64,000 nt of DNA from Flavobacterium sp. UMI-01 (GCF_019656315.1 NZ_BPLU01000023.1:48331-112330); one strand, 5' to 3'; positions 35,148 through 44,977 are shown, numbered from the stretch's first letter. Numbers and translations: made by a program. Notes: generated by a model from the sequence alone, not told the origin.

Positions 35148-36107
35148 CTAAAAAGAATAAGTCATTCCTACACCAAAAACTTGTTTCAACTGAGCTTTCG
35201 GCCCTACAGTGACCTGGGTTCCGTTGATTTCTTCTTTGGCTTTGATATCATCGTCATAAATAACATGCAAACCAATATTAGTCCTTACATATTGATTGAC
35301 GACTAAAGCCAAAACCAAATCATAATCAATATCTACGTTCCCATACTTATTGATATAATCCGAATACAAACTCAAACGATTTTCAAAATTGATATTTTTA
35401 GCAATTTGTTTTTTATAAAAAGCAGTAATTAAAGTACCCAATTCTGATTTTACTTTTTTTCCATGTTCCACTAAATTTCCTTCGCTATCATAAACCGCTT
35501 TAGTAACACCAAAAGCGCCACTATCAGCCAGCCTTTGAATACCTACATAGGTCAGCTTAGAGGTAAAAGGTGAAAAATAAAATAATTTATCTTTTTTCTT
35601 AGAAGCATATTCCGCACCAACCCCTAAAAAAGAATAAACGGGAGCAAAAGGTCCTGAAACTGCTACATCTGTATTAGGATATTTGTACCCATTAGTAAAT
35701 TGGGTATTTAAATTAAACTTCGCACTATGATACCAATTAGATTGCTCGTTTTCACGATAGCCAAAAGTAGAGCTAAACAAAAAAGCATCATCTGTTTTTC
35801 TTAACTCCGTTCCATCCTGCTTGTTCAACCCATAACGCATGATAAGTTCGTTTGCCCAACGCACATTTTCAGTGGTATAATTTCGGTTGAACTGAGTCCT
35901 TAACAATCCTGAAATAGAATTAGTTCCTCCAGCGTTCCAATTGAGAAATAAAATTTCTGAAATCGAGAAATCTATTTTATTTTTTTTCTCCCAATGAGAA
36001 ACACTGTCTGTAATTTGTGGTTCAGGTTCAAGAGTAGTGATGATTTTCTGAGAAAAGACAGTTGAACTTATCATTAAAACAAGAAGAACAAAATGGAATC
36101 GTTTCAT
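35148..36107 (-). CDS. DUF3078 protein (putative outer membrane barrel)
   Basis: The 319-residue protein has a signal peptide (cleavage after STVFSQ) and a long run of beta strands ending in an aromatic residue (GVGMTYSF), the pattern of an outer membrane barrel. The sequence IDFSISEILFLNWNAGGTNSI near the start is typical of DUF3078, a family mainly of Bacteroidetes. The ATG at 36107 is chosen because it starts the signal peptide; an upstream start at 36209 would overlap the end of dxs. It follows dxs by 31 bp. Function is unknown. Confidence 0.85.
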   Translation of the reverse strand: MKRFHFVLLVLMISSTVFSQKIITTLEPEPQITDSVSHWEKKNKIDFSISEILFLNWNAGGTNSISGLLRTQFNRNYTTENVRWANELIMRYGLNKQDGTELRKTDDAFLFSSTFGYRENEQSNWYHSAKFNLNTQFTNGYKYPNTDVAVSGPFAPVYSFLGVGAEYASKKKDKLFYFSPFTSKLTYVGIQRLADSGAFGVTKAVYDSEGNLVEHGKKVKSELGTLITAFYKKQIAKNINFENRLSLYSDYINKYGNVDIDYDLVLALVVNQYVRTNIGLHVIYDDDIKAKEEINGTQVTVGPKAQLKQVFGVGMTYSF

Positions 36108-36138
36108 TATGAGCGTTTTTTTTATTTGAAAATAGATG

Positions 36139-37926
36139 CTATTTTGACACCTCTTTAAAAAGCATAGCCAAACTAGTAACGTCAATTCCACACAATTGTT
36201 GCAATTCACTCACTGTACCTTGCTCAATAAACACATCGGGGATTCCTAATTTTTGTACAGGAACCGCATATTTATTTTGTGAACCAAAGTCCAAAATAGC
36301 CGCCCCAAACCCACCAATTATTGTGCCATCTTCTATTGTTATTATTTTTTTAAATGTTTTAAAAATAAAATGTAAGACTTTTTCATCCAAAGGTTTAACA
36401 AATGGAAAATCATAATGTGCAATAGCAGTAGGATTACTAATTGTATCTATTGCTTCACTAACATTTCTCCCAATGGTACCATTGGATAATACAGCCACCT
36501 TTGTCCCTTCTTTTAAGCATTTTGACCGACCTATTTCAATAGGTCTGTATTGACCAAAATGATTGGATTGCCAATTAACCGTCACACCACGTCCTCGTGG
36601 GTAACGTATGGCTATCGGAAAATCAATCCCTAATTGAACCGTGTAAAGAATATTTTGCAATTCAATTTCATTCAATGGAGAATAGATTACCATATTAGGA
36701 ATACAACGCAAATAAGCTATATCAAATACTCCATGATGCGTAGCCCCGTCTTCACCCACTAATCCTGCTCTGTCCAAACAAAATATAACGGGCAAGTTTT
36801 GCAAAGCCACATCGTGAATCAACTGATCGTAAGCCCTTTGTAAAAAAGTAGAGTAAATATTGCAATAAACCACCATCCCTTGCGTAGCCATTCCAGCGGC
36901 TAAAGTTACAGCGTGTTGCTCCGCAATCCCCACATCAAAGGCTCGTTCAGGCAAGGCTTCCATCATGAACTTCAACGAACTCCCTGATGGCATCGCGGGT
37001 GTGATTCCAATAATCTTTTCATTTTTTTGCGCCAAATCCAATACCGTTAGCCCAAAAACATCTTGGTATTTTGGCGGTAAATTTTCTTCAGATTTCAAAT
37101 GAATTTCACCTGAAAGAGCATCAAATTTCCCTGGTGCATGGTATTTCACTTGATCTTCTTCGGCTTGCTTGAGTCCTTTCCCTTTGGTGGTAATAATATG
37201 CAGAAACTTAGGTCCTTTTATTTTTTGCAATCGTTTCAATTCTTTGACTACTGCAAAAATATCATTCCCATCAATTGGTCCCGAATAATCAAAATTGAGA
37301 GACTTAATGATATTATTTTGACGTGGATTTTTTCCTGTTTTAACCGCAGTTAAATATTGTTTCAAAGCCCCTACACTGGGATCAATCCCAATGGCGTTGT
37401 CATTTAGAATAACTAACAAATTAGCATCTGTAACACCTGCATGATTCAAACCTTCAAAAGCCATCCCTGAAGCAATTGATGCGTCGCCAATCACTGCAAT
37501 ATGTTGTTTTTCGAACTCCCCTTTCAAATTAGAAGCAATCGCCATTCCCAAAGCTGCTGAAATTGAAGTGGAAGAATGGCCTACGCCAAAAGCATCATAC
37601 ACACTTTCACTCCTTTTAGGAAAACCTGAAATGCCTCCAAATTGTCTGTTGGTCTCAAATCGTTCTCTTCTCTCGGTTAGAATTTTATGCCCATAAGCTT
37701 GATGACCGACATCCCAAATCAAAACATCGTCCGGTGTATTAAATACATAATGTAGGGCAACCGTTAATTCGACCACACCTAAACTCGCTCCTAAATGCCC
37801 CTCCTTTACCGCTACGACTCCAATGATAAAATCACGAAGTTCCTGTGCCAATTGGGGCAATTGCGATTCGCTTAGAAGACGCAAATCAGTTGGGTTTTGA
37901 ATGTTTTGAAGGAGATTCTTGGTCAT
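36139..37926 (-). CDS. dxs: 1-deoxy-D-xylulose-5-phosphate synthase
   Basis: DXS condenses pyruvate and glyceraldehyde 3-phosphate with thiamine diphosphate. The 595-residue protein has the transketolase-like order: EGHLGASLGVVELTVALHY, DVGHQAYGHKILTER, the ThDP motif IGDASIASGMAFEGLNHAG, and the central-domain DVGIAEQHAVTLAAGMA with the proton-relay glutamate, and a C-terminal transketolase domain. The length is near the usual 620. Since the mevalonate pathway is also present, DXP may serve thiamine and pyridoxal phosphate here rather than isoprenoids. A perfect -7 element ends 4 nt before the ATG. Confidence 0.93.
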   Translation of the reverse strand: MTKNLLQNIQNPTDLRLLSESQLPQLAQELRDFIIGVVAVKEGHLGASLGVVELTVALHYVFNTPDDVLIWDVGHQAYGHKILTERRERFETNRQFGGISGFPKRSESVYDAFGVGHSSTSISAALGMAIASNLKGEFEKQHIAVIGDASIASGMAFEGLNHAGVTDANLLVILNDNAIGIDPSVGALKQYLTAVKTGKNPRQNNIIKSLNFDYSGPIDGNDIFAVVKELKRLQKIKGPKFLHIITTKGKGLKQAEEDQVKYHAPGKFDALSGEIHLKSEENLPPKYQDVFGLTVLDLAQKNEKIIGITPAMPSGSSLKFMMEALPERAFDVGIAEQHAVTLAAGMATQGMVVYCNIYSTFLQRAYDQLIHDVALQNLPVIFCLDRAGLVGEDGATHHGVFDIAYLRCIPNMVIYSPLNEIELQNILYTVQLGIDFPIAIRYPRGRGVTVNWQSNHFGQYRPIEIGRSKCLKEGTKVAVLSNGTIGRNVSEAIDTISNPTAIAHYDFPFVKPLDEKVLHFIFKTFKKIITIEDGTIIGGFGAAILDFGSQNKYAVPVQKLGIPDVFIEQGTVSELQQLCGIDVTSLAMLFKEVSK

Positions 37927-37930
37927 TGCA

Positions 37931-37938
37931 CAAATGTA
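37931..37938 (-). promoter_or_regulatory. -7 element 4 nt upstream of dxs
   Basis: The minus strand reads TACATTTG, then TGCA, then the ATG at 37926. No later ATG fits the protein, so use of this element would give a leaderless mRNA. Confidence 0.45.
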
Positions 37939-37995
37939 CAAATTGAATTCTTATTTTTCGAAGATTGAAAAATCCTTTCCTTGCTGAAAATTTCT

Positions 37996-38003
37996 TAACT
38001 TTG
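37996..38003 (+). promoter_or_regulatory. -7 element of the second antitoxin gene
   Basis: TAACTTTG fits TAnnTTTG and ends 17 nt upstream of the ATG at 38021. Confidence 0.5.
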
Positions 38004-38020
38004 ATTTAAATCTGGAAATC

Positions 38021-38260
38021 ATGAACTTAGAAGCACAACGTAGAAATATTGTACATAAAATATTGGATATTGAAAATGTGCAATTACTTGACAAAATAGA
38101 AGCATTACTTAATAATGACATATACACTTTTACCACTGATGGAAAAGCATTAACCACCAAAGATTACAAAGAACACCTACAACAGATAATGAACGTATCA
38201 GATGCAGGAGAAAGCGGCTATACGACTGAAGAGGCTAGAAAAAAAATTATCAAAAAATGA
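38021..38260 (+). CDS. Antitoxin-like protein of a decayed toxin-antitoxin pair
   Basis: The 79-residue protein has a helical N-terminal part (MNLEAQRRNIVHKILDIEN) and an acidic C-terminal part ending EEARKKIIKK, in the style of small Bacteroidetes antitoxins. Its stop overlaps the start of a RelE/ParE-like frame by 3 to 4 bp, as in the intact pair at 27130-27653. The downstream toxin is broken, so this gene may now be an orphan antitoxin. Confidence 0.78.
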   Translation: MNLEAQRRNIVHKILDIENVQLLDKIEALLNNDIYTFTTDGKALTTKDYKEHLQQIMNVSDAGESGYTTEEARKKIIKK

Positions 38261-38549
38261 AAACGGTAATCTGGTCTCCCAATTCAATAGAATCTATTCA
38301 AAACATTTACAACTTTATCTTTACTCAAAGCCCACAAAATGCAGAATTAGTGATTGAAACCCTATTTAACATTGGTGAAAACTAAATTTGTTTCCTGAAA
38401 AAAATCCAATTGACCCCTTATTCAACTCAAATGAAATTCGTTTTTTCCCGAAATGGAATTTTAAAATTGTTTACAAGATTGAAAAAGACCGAATTTGTAT
38501 ACTAGATGTTTTCTCGACTTCTCAAAATCCTAAAAATTACAAATTGTAA
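38257..38549 (+). pseudogene. RelE/ParE-like toxin gene broken by a frameshift
   Basis: The first frame (38257-38385) gives 42 residues beginning MKTVIWSPNSIESIQNIYNF and ending ...IGEN at a stop. The remaining part of a RelE/ParE fold reads on in another frame from about 38391 to the stop at 38547-38549: NEIRFFPKWNFKIVYKIEKD and then ICILDVFSTSQNPKNYKL. Joined, they make a toxin of normal length, about 95 residues. One frameshift near 38378-38390 explains it. A sequencing error in this stretch cannot be excluded. Confidence 0.8.
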
Positions 38550-38651
38550 TTTTAATCTAGAAAATGAATGATTAAACTTTTTACTATTCAGGATTTTTCA
38601 TTTTCACCTGATTTGAACACTATAACATTATCAAAAACAAGTTCAAAACTG

Positions 38652-38659
38652 TACTTTTG
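38652..38659 (+). promoter_or_regulatory. -7 element 4 nt upstream of tadA
   Basis: TACTTTTG is followed by CGTC and the ATG at 38664. It would give a leaderless mRNA, unless translation starts at the ATG at 38694. Confidence 0.45.
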
Positions 38660-38663
38660 CGTC

Positions 38664-39107
38664 ATGATAAACCCTTTCACCGACGAATATTTCATGAAAC
38701 GCGCCTTGCAAGAAGCCGAAATGGCTTTTGAAAAGGGGGAAATTCCTGTAGGTGCCATCGTTGTGGTTGACAACAAAATCATTGCCCGCTCCCACAACCT
38801 AACCGAATTACTCAATGACGTAACCGCTCATGCCGAAATGCAAGCCATTACAGCGGCAGCTAATTTCCTTGGTGGAAAATATTTAAAAGATTGCACACTG
38901 TATGTCACCTTAGAGCCCTGCCAAATGTGTGCGGGTGCTTTGTATTGGAGTCAGATTTCAAAAGTGGTCTTTGGCGCTAGTGATACACATCGGGGGTTTG
39001 AAAAAATGGGCGGACAACTGCATCCTAAAACTACCGTTATTCGAGGAATTCTCGCTGATGAAGCCGCTACTTTAATGAAACGTTTTTTTGCTGAAAGAAG
39101 AAAATAA
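38664..39107 (+). CDS. tadA: tRNA-specific adenosine deaminase
   Basis: TadA deaminates the wobble adenosine of tRNA-Arg(ACG) to inosine. The 147-residue protein has the zinc and catalytic residues His56-Ala-Glu58 and Cys86/Cys89 (LEPCQMCAGAL), and a length typical of bacterial TadA. An upstream in-frame start at 38568 would lie above the -7 element and has no family support, so the ATG at 38664 is used. It lies downstream of the broken toxin, and its own promoter seems to sit in the short gap. Confidence 0.93.
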   Translation: MINPFTDEYFMKRALQEAEMAFEKGEIPVGAIVVVDNKIIARSHNLTELLNDVTAHAEMQAITAAANFLGGKYLKDCTLYVTLEPCQMCAGALYWSQISKVVFGASDTHRGFEKMGGQLHPKTTVIRGILADEAATLMKRFFAERRK

Positions 39108-39123
39108 TTGGACTTCCATCCGC

Positions 39124-39585
39124 TTAAAAATGCAAAGCCGTACTATTCTTGATTTCCCCCATTACAAAAATGGTTTGGGTATTCCCAATATTTTCAATGG
39201 TCGATAATTTGTTCATGACAAAATCTTGATAGCTCGCCACGTCTTCGACTAGAATTTTCAGCATAAAATCATAATCTCCTGCGATATTGTAACACTCAAT
39301 AATTTCAGGTAAAGCAACAATATCTTTTACAAAATTGGCTCCTACATTTCGAGCATGTTCTTTTAATCTTACATTACAGAAAACTGTCATCCCTAATTTC
39401 AGTTTCTTTTTATCTAATAAAGCCACATATTTCATAATATAGCCTTCGCGTTCGAGTCTTTTGATGCGCTCATAAACAGGAGTTGTGGTCAAGAATAATT
39501 CGGCAGCTAGCTCTTTTATGTTGATATTCGAGTCGGCTTGTAATCGTTTTAGGATTTGAATGTCGGTAGCATCTAGATTTTCCAT
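39124..39585 (-). CDS. Lrp/AsnC-family transcriptional regulator
   Basis: The 153-residue protein has an N-terminal helix-turn-helix (ATDIQILKRLQADSNINIKE, then VYERIKRLEREGYI) and a C-terminal RAM domain that binds amino acids (IAGDYDFMLKILVEDVASYQ). It is transcribed divergently from metE across 153 bp. It may regulate metE with methionine or another amino acid as effector; this is inference from position. A near-match -7 element, AACTTTTG, lies at 39600-39607. Confidence 0.93.
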   Translation of the reverse strand: MENLDATDIQILKRLQADSNINIKELAAELFLTTTPVYERIKRLEREGYIMKYVALLDKKKLKLGMTVFCNVRLKEHARNVGANFVKDIVALPEIIECYNIAGDYDFMLKILVEDVASYQDFVMNKLSTIENIGNTQTIFVMGEIKNSTALHF

Positions 39586-39709
39586 AGGATAATTTACGGC
39601 AAAAGTTAATTTAAAAGATGTGTTTTAGTCTAAAAACCTTCAAAAATACACTTTTACAGTTCAATTTACTTAATAAACTTCAATAATTCAGTATTAATTA
39701 CCAAGACAA

Positions 39710-39717
39710 TACATTTG
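39710..39717 (+). promoter_or_regulatory. -7 element of metE
   Basis: TACATTTG fits TAnnTTTG and ends 21 nt upstream of the metE ATG. The Lrp-type gene is divergent from here. No SAM riboswitch core is seen in the 153-bp gap. Confidence 0.55.
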
Positions 39718-39738
39718 TAAAGTAAAAAACACTAAGAC

Positions 39739-42063
39739 ATGAAAACAAATAATTTAGGCTATCCCAGAATTGGAAACCAAAGAGAATTAAAAAAAGCAAA
39801 CGAATTGTATTGGTCAGGAAAAATCCCTGCTGATGAACTTTTGAAAGTGGGTAAAAACATCCGTGAAACCAACTGGAAACTACAATCAGAAATAGGGATT
39901 GACTATATTCCATCGAATGATTTTTCGTTTTACGACCAAGTATTGGATTTGAGTCTAACTGTGGGCGCCATTCCTAAACGTTACCATGAATTTGCTGAAA
40001 CCAATACCTTCTTAGACTTGTATTTTGCGATGGCTCGTGGCGCACAAAAAAACAATCAAGACGTAGTTGCGATGGAAATGACCAAATGGTTTGACACTAA
40101 CTACCACTATATCGTTCCTGAATTCACCAAAGACCAAGAATTTTATTTGTTTTCGGAAAAAATTATTGAAGAATTCAAAGAAGCCAAAGCAATCGGAATT
40201 GTTACCAAACCCGTTTTGATTGGTCCCGTTTCTTACTTGCTTTTAGGAAAAGAAAAAGAAGCGGGTTTCCACAGAATTGACTTACTAGAGAAACTTCTTC
40301 CTGTTTACTTCGAAATCCTAACCAAATTAGAAAATGAAGGTGCGACTTTCATTCAATTTGACGAACCCTTTTTAGCCCTAAACCTTACCGATAAAGAACG
40401 CCAAGCATTGGTTTACACCTACAACCAAATCCATACGCAATTCCCTAATATCAAAATCAATCTAGCGAATTATTTTGATTGTTTTGGCGAAAATTTGGCG
40501 ACAGCCTTATCCTTGCCCATTGATACTTTTCATTTGGATTTAGTGCGTTGTCCATTGCAATTGGACGATATTTTAGATTCAAAATTATTAGCGCCTACTG
40601 CTAAACTTTCGTTAGGAGTGATTGATGGTAGAAACATTTGGAAAAATGATTTCAAAAAATCCTTAGCCTTGATTCAAAAAGCGATTGATGCTTTAGGAAC
40701 GGATCGTGTTTTGATAGCTCCTTCTTGTTCATTGATTCATTCGCCTTGCGATTTGGATTTGGAAACAAATGAAGCAAATCTAAGTGCAGAAGTAAAACAG
40801 TGGTTGGCTTTCGCCAAACAAAAAATTGAAGAAGTCATAGTGCTTCGCAATTTGGCTTCAGACGAAATTACAGAGCATGACCAAGCACAATTTGAAGCCA
40901 ATACTTTGGCGAATGCCAAACGAAAAACAGCTACCATCATTCACAATGAAGCCGTCAAAAACAGAGTAGCTTCTATTGAAGAAAATGACTCTAAAAGAAA
41001 CAGCATCTTTGCTATTCGAAGAGAAAAACAAGCCAAAGCTTTGCAATTGCCGTTGTTCCCAACGACAACTATTGGTTCGTTCCCACAAACGCCAGAAGTG
41101 CGTAGCTGGAGAGCCAAGTTCAAAAAAGGCGACTTATCTCCAAAAGAATATGATGCTTTATTGAAAAAAGAAACTGAAGAAACGATTCGTTTTCAGGAAA
41201 AATCAGGAATTGACGTTTTGGTTCACGGTGAATTTGAACGCAATGATATGGTAGAATACTTTGGCGAACAATTAGACGGATTTGCGTTTACCAAAAACGG
41301 TTGGGTTCAAAGTTACGGTAGCCGTTGTGTAAAACCACCTGTTATTTATGGTGATGTTTCTCGTCCTTCTCCGATGACAGTTAAATGGGCTGAATATGCG
41401 CAATCATTGACTCCTAAATGGGTCAAAGGAATGTTGACGGGACCTGTTACCATCTTGCAATGGTCGTTTGTCCGTGATGACCAACCAAGGTCGGAAACTT
41501 GTACGCAAATCGCTTTGGCTATTCGTGATGAAGTAGTGGATTTAGAAGCTGCTGGTATCAAAATTATTCAAATTGATGAACCTGCTATCCGTGAAGGATT
41601 GCCTTTACGCAAAGAAGAATGGGCAAAGTATTTAGACTGGGCAATTAAAGCTTTTAGAATTTCAGCTAGTGGCGTTGCCGATGATACACAAATCCACACG
41701 CACATGTGTTATAGCGAATTTAACGACATCATTCAAAACATTGCCGATATGGATGCCGATGTGATTACGATTGAATGCTCGCGTTCGCAAATGGAATTAC
41801 TAGATGCTTTTGCTGATTTTAACTATCCTAACGAAATTGGACCAGGCGTTTATGACATTCACTCGCCACGTGTGCCTTCTCATGAAGAAATGATTCATTT
41901 GCTAGAAAAAGCCGCTGCGGTGATACCAGCCAACCAACTTTGGGTAAATCCAGATTGTGGTTTAAAAACACGTCACTGGGACGAAACTAAAAAAGCCTTA
42001 ATCGAAATGGTGAATGCTGCTAAAAAAATGCGTTTGGCTGTGGAGAAATTGGAGACGGTTTAA
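39739..42063 (+). CDS. metE: Cobalamin-independent methionine synthase
   Basis: MetE moves the methyl group from 5-methyltetrahydropteroyltriglutamate to homocysteine, the last step of methionine synthesis, without vitamin B12. The 774-residue protein has two barrel halves. The C-terminal half shows TTIGSFPQTPEVR, the zinc ligands in IHTHMCYSEFND and NPDCGLKTRHW, and IIQIDEPAIREGLPLR. The length is normal (about 750-770). It has a -7 element upstream and is divergent from an Lrp-type regulator. The 280 bp downstream carries repeats and a terminator. Confidence 0.97.
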   Translation: MKTNNLGYPRIGNQRELKKANELYWSGKIPADELLKVGKNIRETNWKLQSEIGIDYIPSNDFSFYDQVLDLSLTVGAIPKRYHEFAETNTFLDLYFAMARGAQKNNQDVVAMEMTKWFDTNYHYIVPEFTKDQEFYLFSEKIIEEFKEAKAIGIVTKPVLIGPVSYLLLGKEKEAGFHRIDLLEKLLPVYFEILTKLENEGATFIQFDEPFLALNLTDKERQALVYTYNQIHTQFPNIKINLANYFDCFGENLATALSLPIDTFHLDLVRCPLQLDDILDSKLLAPTAKLSLGVIDGRNIWKNDFKKSLALIQKAIDALGTDRVLIAPSCSLIHSPCDLDLETNEANLSAEVKQWLAFAKQKIEEVIVLRNLASDEITEHDQAQFEANTLANAKRKTATIIHNEAVKNRVASIEENDSKRNSIFAIRREKQAKALQLPLFPTTTIGSFPQTPEVRSWRAKFKKGDLSPKEYDALLKKETEETIRFQEKSGIDVLVHGEFERNDMVEYFGEQLDGFAFTKNGWVQSYGSRCVKPPVIYGDVSRPSPMTVKWAEYAQSLTPKWVKGMLTGPVTILQWSFVRDDQPRSETCTQIALAIRDEVVDLEAAGIKIIQIDEPAIREGLPLRKEEWAKYLDWAIKAFRISASGVADDTQIHTHMCYSEFNDIIQNIADMDADVITIECSRSQMELLDAFADFNYPNEIGPGVYDIHSPRVPSHEEMIHLLEKAAAVIPANQLWVNPDCGLKTRHWDETKKALIEMVNAAKKMRLAVEKLETV

Positions 42064-42065
42064 AA

Positions 42066-42234
42066 AAGGAAAAACACAGATTTCACAGATTATCACGGAT
42101 GTTTTCTGTTACAAATAAGAATCTGTATCAACCTGCTATTACACAACTCTTTTAAATTTCATTTATTTAATCTGCCTCATCTGCAAAAATCTGCGTGAAA
42201 AATAAGCACGCAGATTAGGCAGATTTTTGCAGAT
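42066..42234. repeat. CAGATT/ATCTGC intergenic repeat with a large palindrome
   Basis: It begins with the words ACACAGATTTCACAGATTAT. At 42170-42197 the word ATCTGC occurs three times (ATCTGCCTC, ATCTGCAAAA, ATCTGCGTG), and 42207-42234 is an inverted copy starting CACGCAGATTAGGCAG, around a 9-nt loop. The same short words occur near 35035-35135. It lies after metE. Confidence 0.75.
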
Positions 42235-42290
42235 AATACTGCTGCCTTATTATATATTAAGCAAACTATTAATTGAAACTATAAACAAAA

Positions 42291-42321
42291 AAAACAGCTA
42301 TCCAAAATGGATAGCTGTTTT
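42291..42321. terminator. Bidirectional terminator between metE and the zinc-ribbon gene
   Basis: Arms AAAACAGCTATCC (42291-42303) and GGATAGCTGTTTT (42309-42321) pair over 13 bp with a 5-nt loop. A- and T-rich tails lie on both sides. It ends metE and the minus-strand nrd operon. Confidence 0.9.
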
Positions 42322-42343
42322 CATTTTTTCATTAAAAGATAAA

Positions 42344-42574
42344 TTAGTTGACACAATTTTCATCTTTTATCTCTAAAATAACATATCTATTATTAAAGTA
42401 GGATGTCAATTCTTTAAAATCTTCATAATGCTCATGCTCTATGTTTTCTATACTTAGATCACAACCTCCATTGTTGCATTTTGAAACCACTACATTTAAA
42501 TGTTTTCCTGTTTTAGTTTCTTTCACTAAATAGGCATTATATCCACATTCAGGACAATCAATTTCTAATTTCAT
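42344..42574 (-). CDS. Small zinc-ribbon-like protein in the nrd operon
   Basis: The 76-residue protein has CPECGYNAYLV near its start and KCNNGGCDLS in the middle, giving four cysteines that can bind zinc (Cys8, Cys11, and two near residues 33 and 38). The C-terminal third is acidic and ends KDENCVN. I do not recognise a named family. It begins 12 bp after nrdA on the same strand and is followed by a terminator, so it is the last gene of the ribonucleotide reductase transcript. Its role is unknown. Confidence 0.72.
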   Translation of the reverse strand: MKLEIDCPECGYNAYLVKETKTGKHLNVVVSKCNNGGCDLSIENIEHEHYEDFKELTSYFNNRYVILEIKDENCVN

Positions 42575-42586
42575 TTTAAAAACTAG

Positions 42587-44977
42587 TTAAGACCCACACA
42601 TTTCACAATCCTCAGGACCGCCTGCTTGGGCTTGTAGAATCATTTTTTTGTACTCTTCAATATCAATTGCTTCTGTTTTTACTTCTTCAGCAACTGGTTG
42701 TGCTTTTTTGTCATTATTAAGGGTAAACTTAATGGCATCAACCGCGGCTTTGGTGCGCAAGTAATACATTCCAGTTTTCAATCCTGACTGCCAAGCGTAG
42801 AAATGCATTGAAGTCAATTTTGAATAGTTGGCATCTTGCATAAACAAGTTCAACGATTGTGATTGATCAATAAAGTAACCACGTTGACGAGACATATCAA
42901 TAATGTCTTTCATAGACATTTCCCAAACCGTTTTGTACAGGTCTTTCAAGTCTTGTGGTATCACATCAATATGTTGCACTGATCCGTTGTGACGCATGAT
43001 TTCTTGTTTCAAAGTTTCATTCCACAATCCACGCTCCACTAAATCGTGAAGCAAGTGTTTGTTCACAACGATAAACTCCCCAGACAATACACGACGGGTG
43101 TAGATATTAGAAGTATAAGGTTCAAACGCCTCATTGTTTCCTAAGATTTGAGAAGTAGAAGCGGTAGGCATAGGCGCCACTAACAAAGAGTTACGAACAC
43201 CGTGCTCCATTACTTCTTTTCTTAACGAAGCCCAGTCCCAACGTCCTGATAATTCTTCGTCTTTCATTCCCCATAAATTATGTTGGAATTCTCCTTGAGA
43301 AATTGGAGATCCTTTGAAAGTAGAATATGGACCTTCCTCTTTCGCCATTTCCATAGATGCGGTTACAGCAGCAAAGTACAAGGTTTCAAAAATTTCTTGA
43401 TTCAATTTCTTAGCCCCTTCTGAAGTAAAAGGCAAACGCAACATGATAAAAGCATCAGCTAAACCTTGCACTCCAAGACCAATTGGTCTGTGGCGCATAT
43501 TGGAGTTTTCAGCCTCTGGTACTGGATAATAGTTTCTGTCAATTACTTTGTTCAAGTTTCTAGTCACTCGTTTTGTGACATTAAACAAAGCTTGGTGATC
43601 AAATTTTCCGTTATCAACAAACATTGGCAATGATAACGAAGCCAAGTTACACACGGCAATTTCATCCTTAGAAGTGTACTCCATAATCTCAGTACATAAG
43701 TTCGATGAACGAATAGTACCTAGATTTTTTTGATTTGATTTACGGTTCGCTGCATCTTTATACAACATATAAGGTGTTCCAGTCTCAATTTGTGATTCTA
43801 GAATTTTCTCCCATAGTTCACGCGCTTTGATGGTTTTTCGACCTTTTCCTTGCGCCTCATAACTCTCGTATAACTTTTCGAATTCTTCTCCATATACGTC
43901 ATACAGACCAGGACATTCATTAGGACACATCAAAGTCCAAGCTCCGTCCTCTTGCACACGTTTCATGAATAAATCCGAAGTCCACATGGCAAAGAACAAG
44001 TCTCTAGCACGCATCTCTTCTTTTCCTGTATTCTTTTTCAAATCCAAGAAATCAAATATATCCGCATGCCAAGTTTCGATATAAATTGCAAAACTACCTT
44101 TACGTTTTCCACCACCTTGATCTACATAACGCGCTGTATCATTAAAAACACGTAGCATTGGAACAATTCCGTTAGAAGTACCGTTAGTCCCTCGAATATA
44201 AGAACCTGTTGCACGCACATTGTGAATTGACAATCCAATTCCACCAGCTGATTGCGAAATCTTAGCAGTTTGTTTTAATGTATCGTAAATTCCATCAATA
44301 CTATCATCTTGCATAGCCAAAAGGAAGCAAGAAGACATTTGAGGTTTTGGAGTACCAGAGTTGAACAAGGTTGGAGTGGCATGTGTAAAGAACTTTTTAG
44401 ACATCAAGTCATACGTTTCTAAAACAGACTCTAAGTCATCCAAATGAATCCCTACCGATACACGCATCAACATGTGTTGTGGACGCTCAACAATTTTTCC
44501 GTTTATTTTAAGCAAATACGAACGCTCTAAAGTTTTAAAACCAAAGTAATCGTAGTTGAAATCTCGATTATAAATAATATGCGAGTTTAAGAACTCCGCA
44601 TTGGCCTGAATCACATTATGCACTTCCTCTGAAAGCAACGGTGCTTTTTGTCCGTTTCTTGGATTCACATAGTGATACATTTCATTCATCGTTTCAGAGA
44701 ATGATTTTTTAGTATTCGAGTGCAAGTTCGAAATCGCAATTCGAGCAGCTAATTGTGCATAATCAGGATGCGCAATAGTCATAGAAGCAGCAGTTTCGGC
44801 CGCTAAGTTATCTAATTCAGAAGTAGCCACTCCATCATACAAACCTTCAATAACACGCATGGCAACCTTCACCGGGTCCACTAATTCGTTCAACCCATAA
44901 CATAGCATTTTTATTCTGTCCGTAATCTTATCAAACATTACAGGCTCCTTACGACCGTCTCTCTTTACTACATACAT
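42587..44977 (-). CDS. nrdA: Ribonucleotide reductase class I, alpha subunit
   Basis: NrdA is the catalytic subunit that reduces ribonucleoside diphosphates to deoxy forms, with allosteric control. The 796-residue protein has an N-terminal ATP-cone ([20 protein letters not shown]), the active-site cysteine region [25 protein letters not shown], and [18 protein letters not shown]. The tail EDCEMCGS carries the redox cysteine pair. It follows nrdB after 240 bp with a hairpin in between. A zinc-ribbon gene follows after 12 bp. Confidence 0.97.
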   Translation of the reverse strand: MYVVKRDGRKEPVMFDKITDRIKMLCYGLNELVDPVKVAMRVIEGLYDGVATSELDNLAAETAASMTIAHPDYAQLAARIAISNLHSNTKKSFSETMNEMYHYVNPRNGQKAPLLSEEVHNVIQANAEFLNSHIIYNRDFNYDYFGFKTLERSYLLKINGKIVERPQHMLMRVSVGIHLDDLESVLETYDLMSKKFFTHATPTLFNSGTPKPQMSSCFLLAMQDDSIDGIYDTLKQTAKISQSAGGIGLSIHNVRATGSYIRGTNGTSNGIVPMLRVFNDTARYVDQGGGKRKGSFAIYIETWHADIFDFLDLKKNTGKEEMRARDLFFAMWTSDLFMKRVQEDGAWTLMCPNECPGLYDVYGEEFEKLYESYEAQGKGRKTIKARELWEKILESQIETGTPYMLYKDAANRKSNQKNLGTIRSSNLCTEIMEYTSKDEIAVCNLASLSLPMFVDNGKFDHQALFNVTKRVTRNLNKVIDRNYYPVPEAENSNMRHRPIGLGVQGLADAFIMLRLPFTSEGAKKLNQEIFETLYFAAVTASMEMAKEEGPYSTFKGSPISQGEFQHNLWGMKDEELSGRWDWASLRKEVMEHGVRNSLLVAPMPTASTSQILGNNEAFEPYTSNIYTRRVLSGEFIVVNKHLLHDLVERGLWNETLKQEIMRHNGSVQHIDVIPQDLKDLYKTVWEMSMKDIIDMSRQRGYFIDQSQSLNLFMQDANYSKLTSMHFYAWQSGLKTGMYYLRTKAAVDAIKFTLNNDKKAQPVAEEVKTEAIDIEEYKKMILQAQAGGPEDCEMCGS

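Noticed and set aside
39586..39738. Possible SAM riboswitch upstream of metE
   Set aside because: The gap is only 153 bp, already holds the metE -7 element, and shows no SAM-I or SAM-II core.
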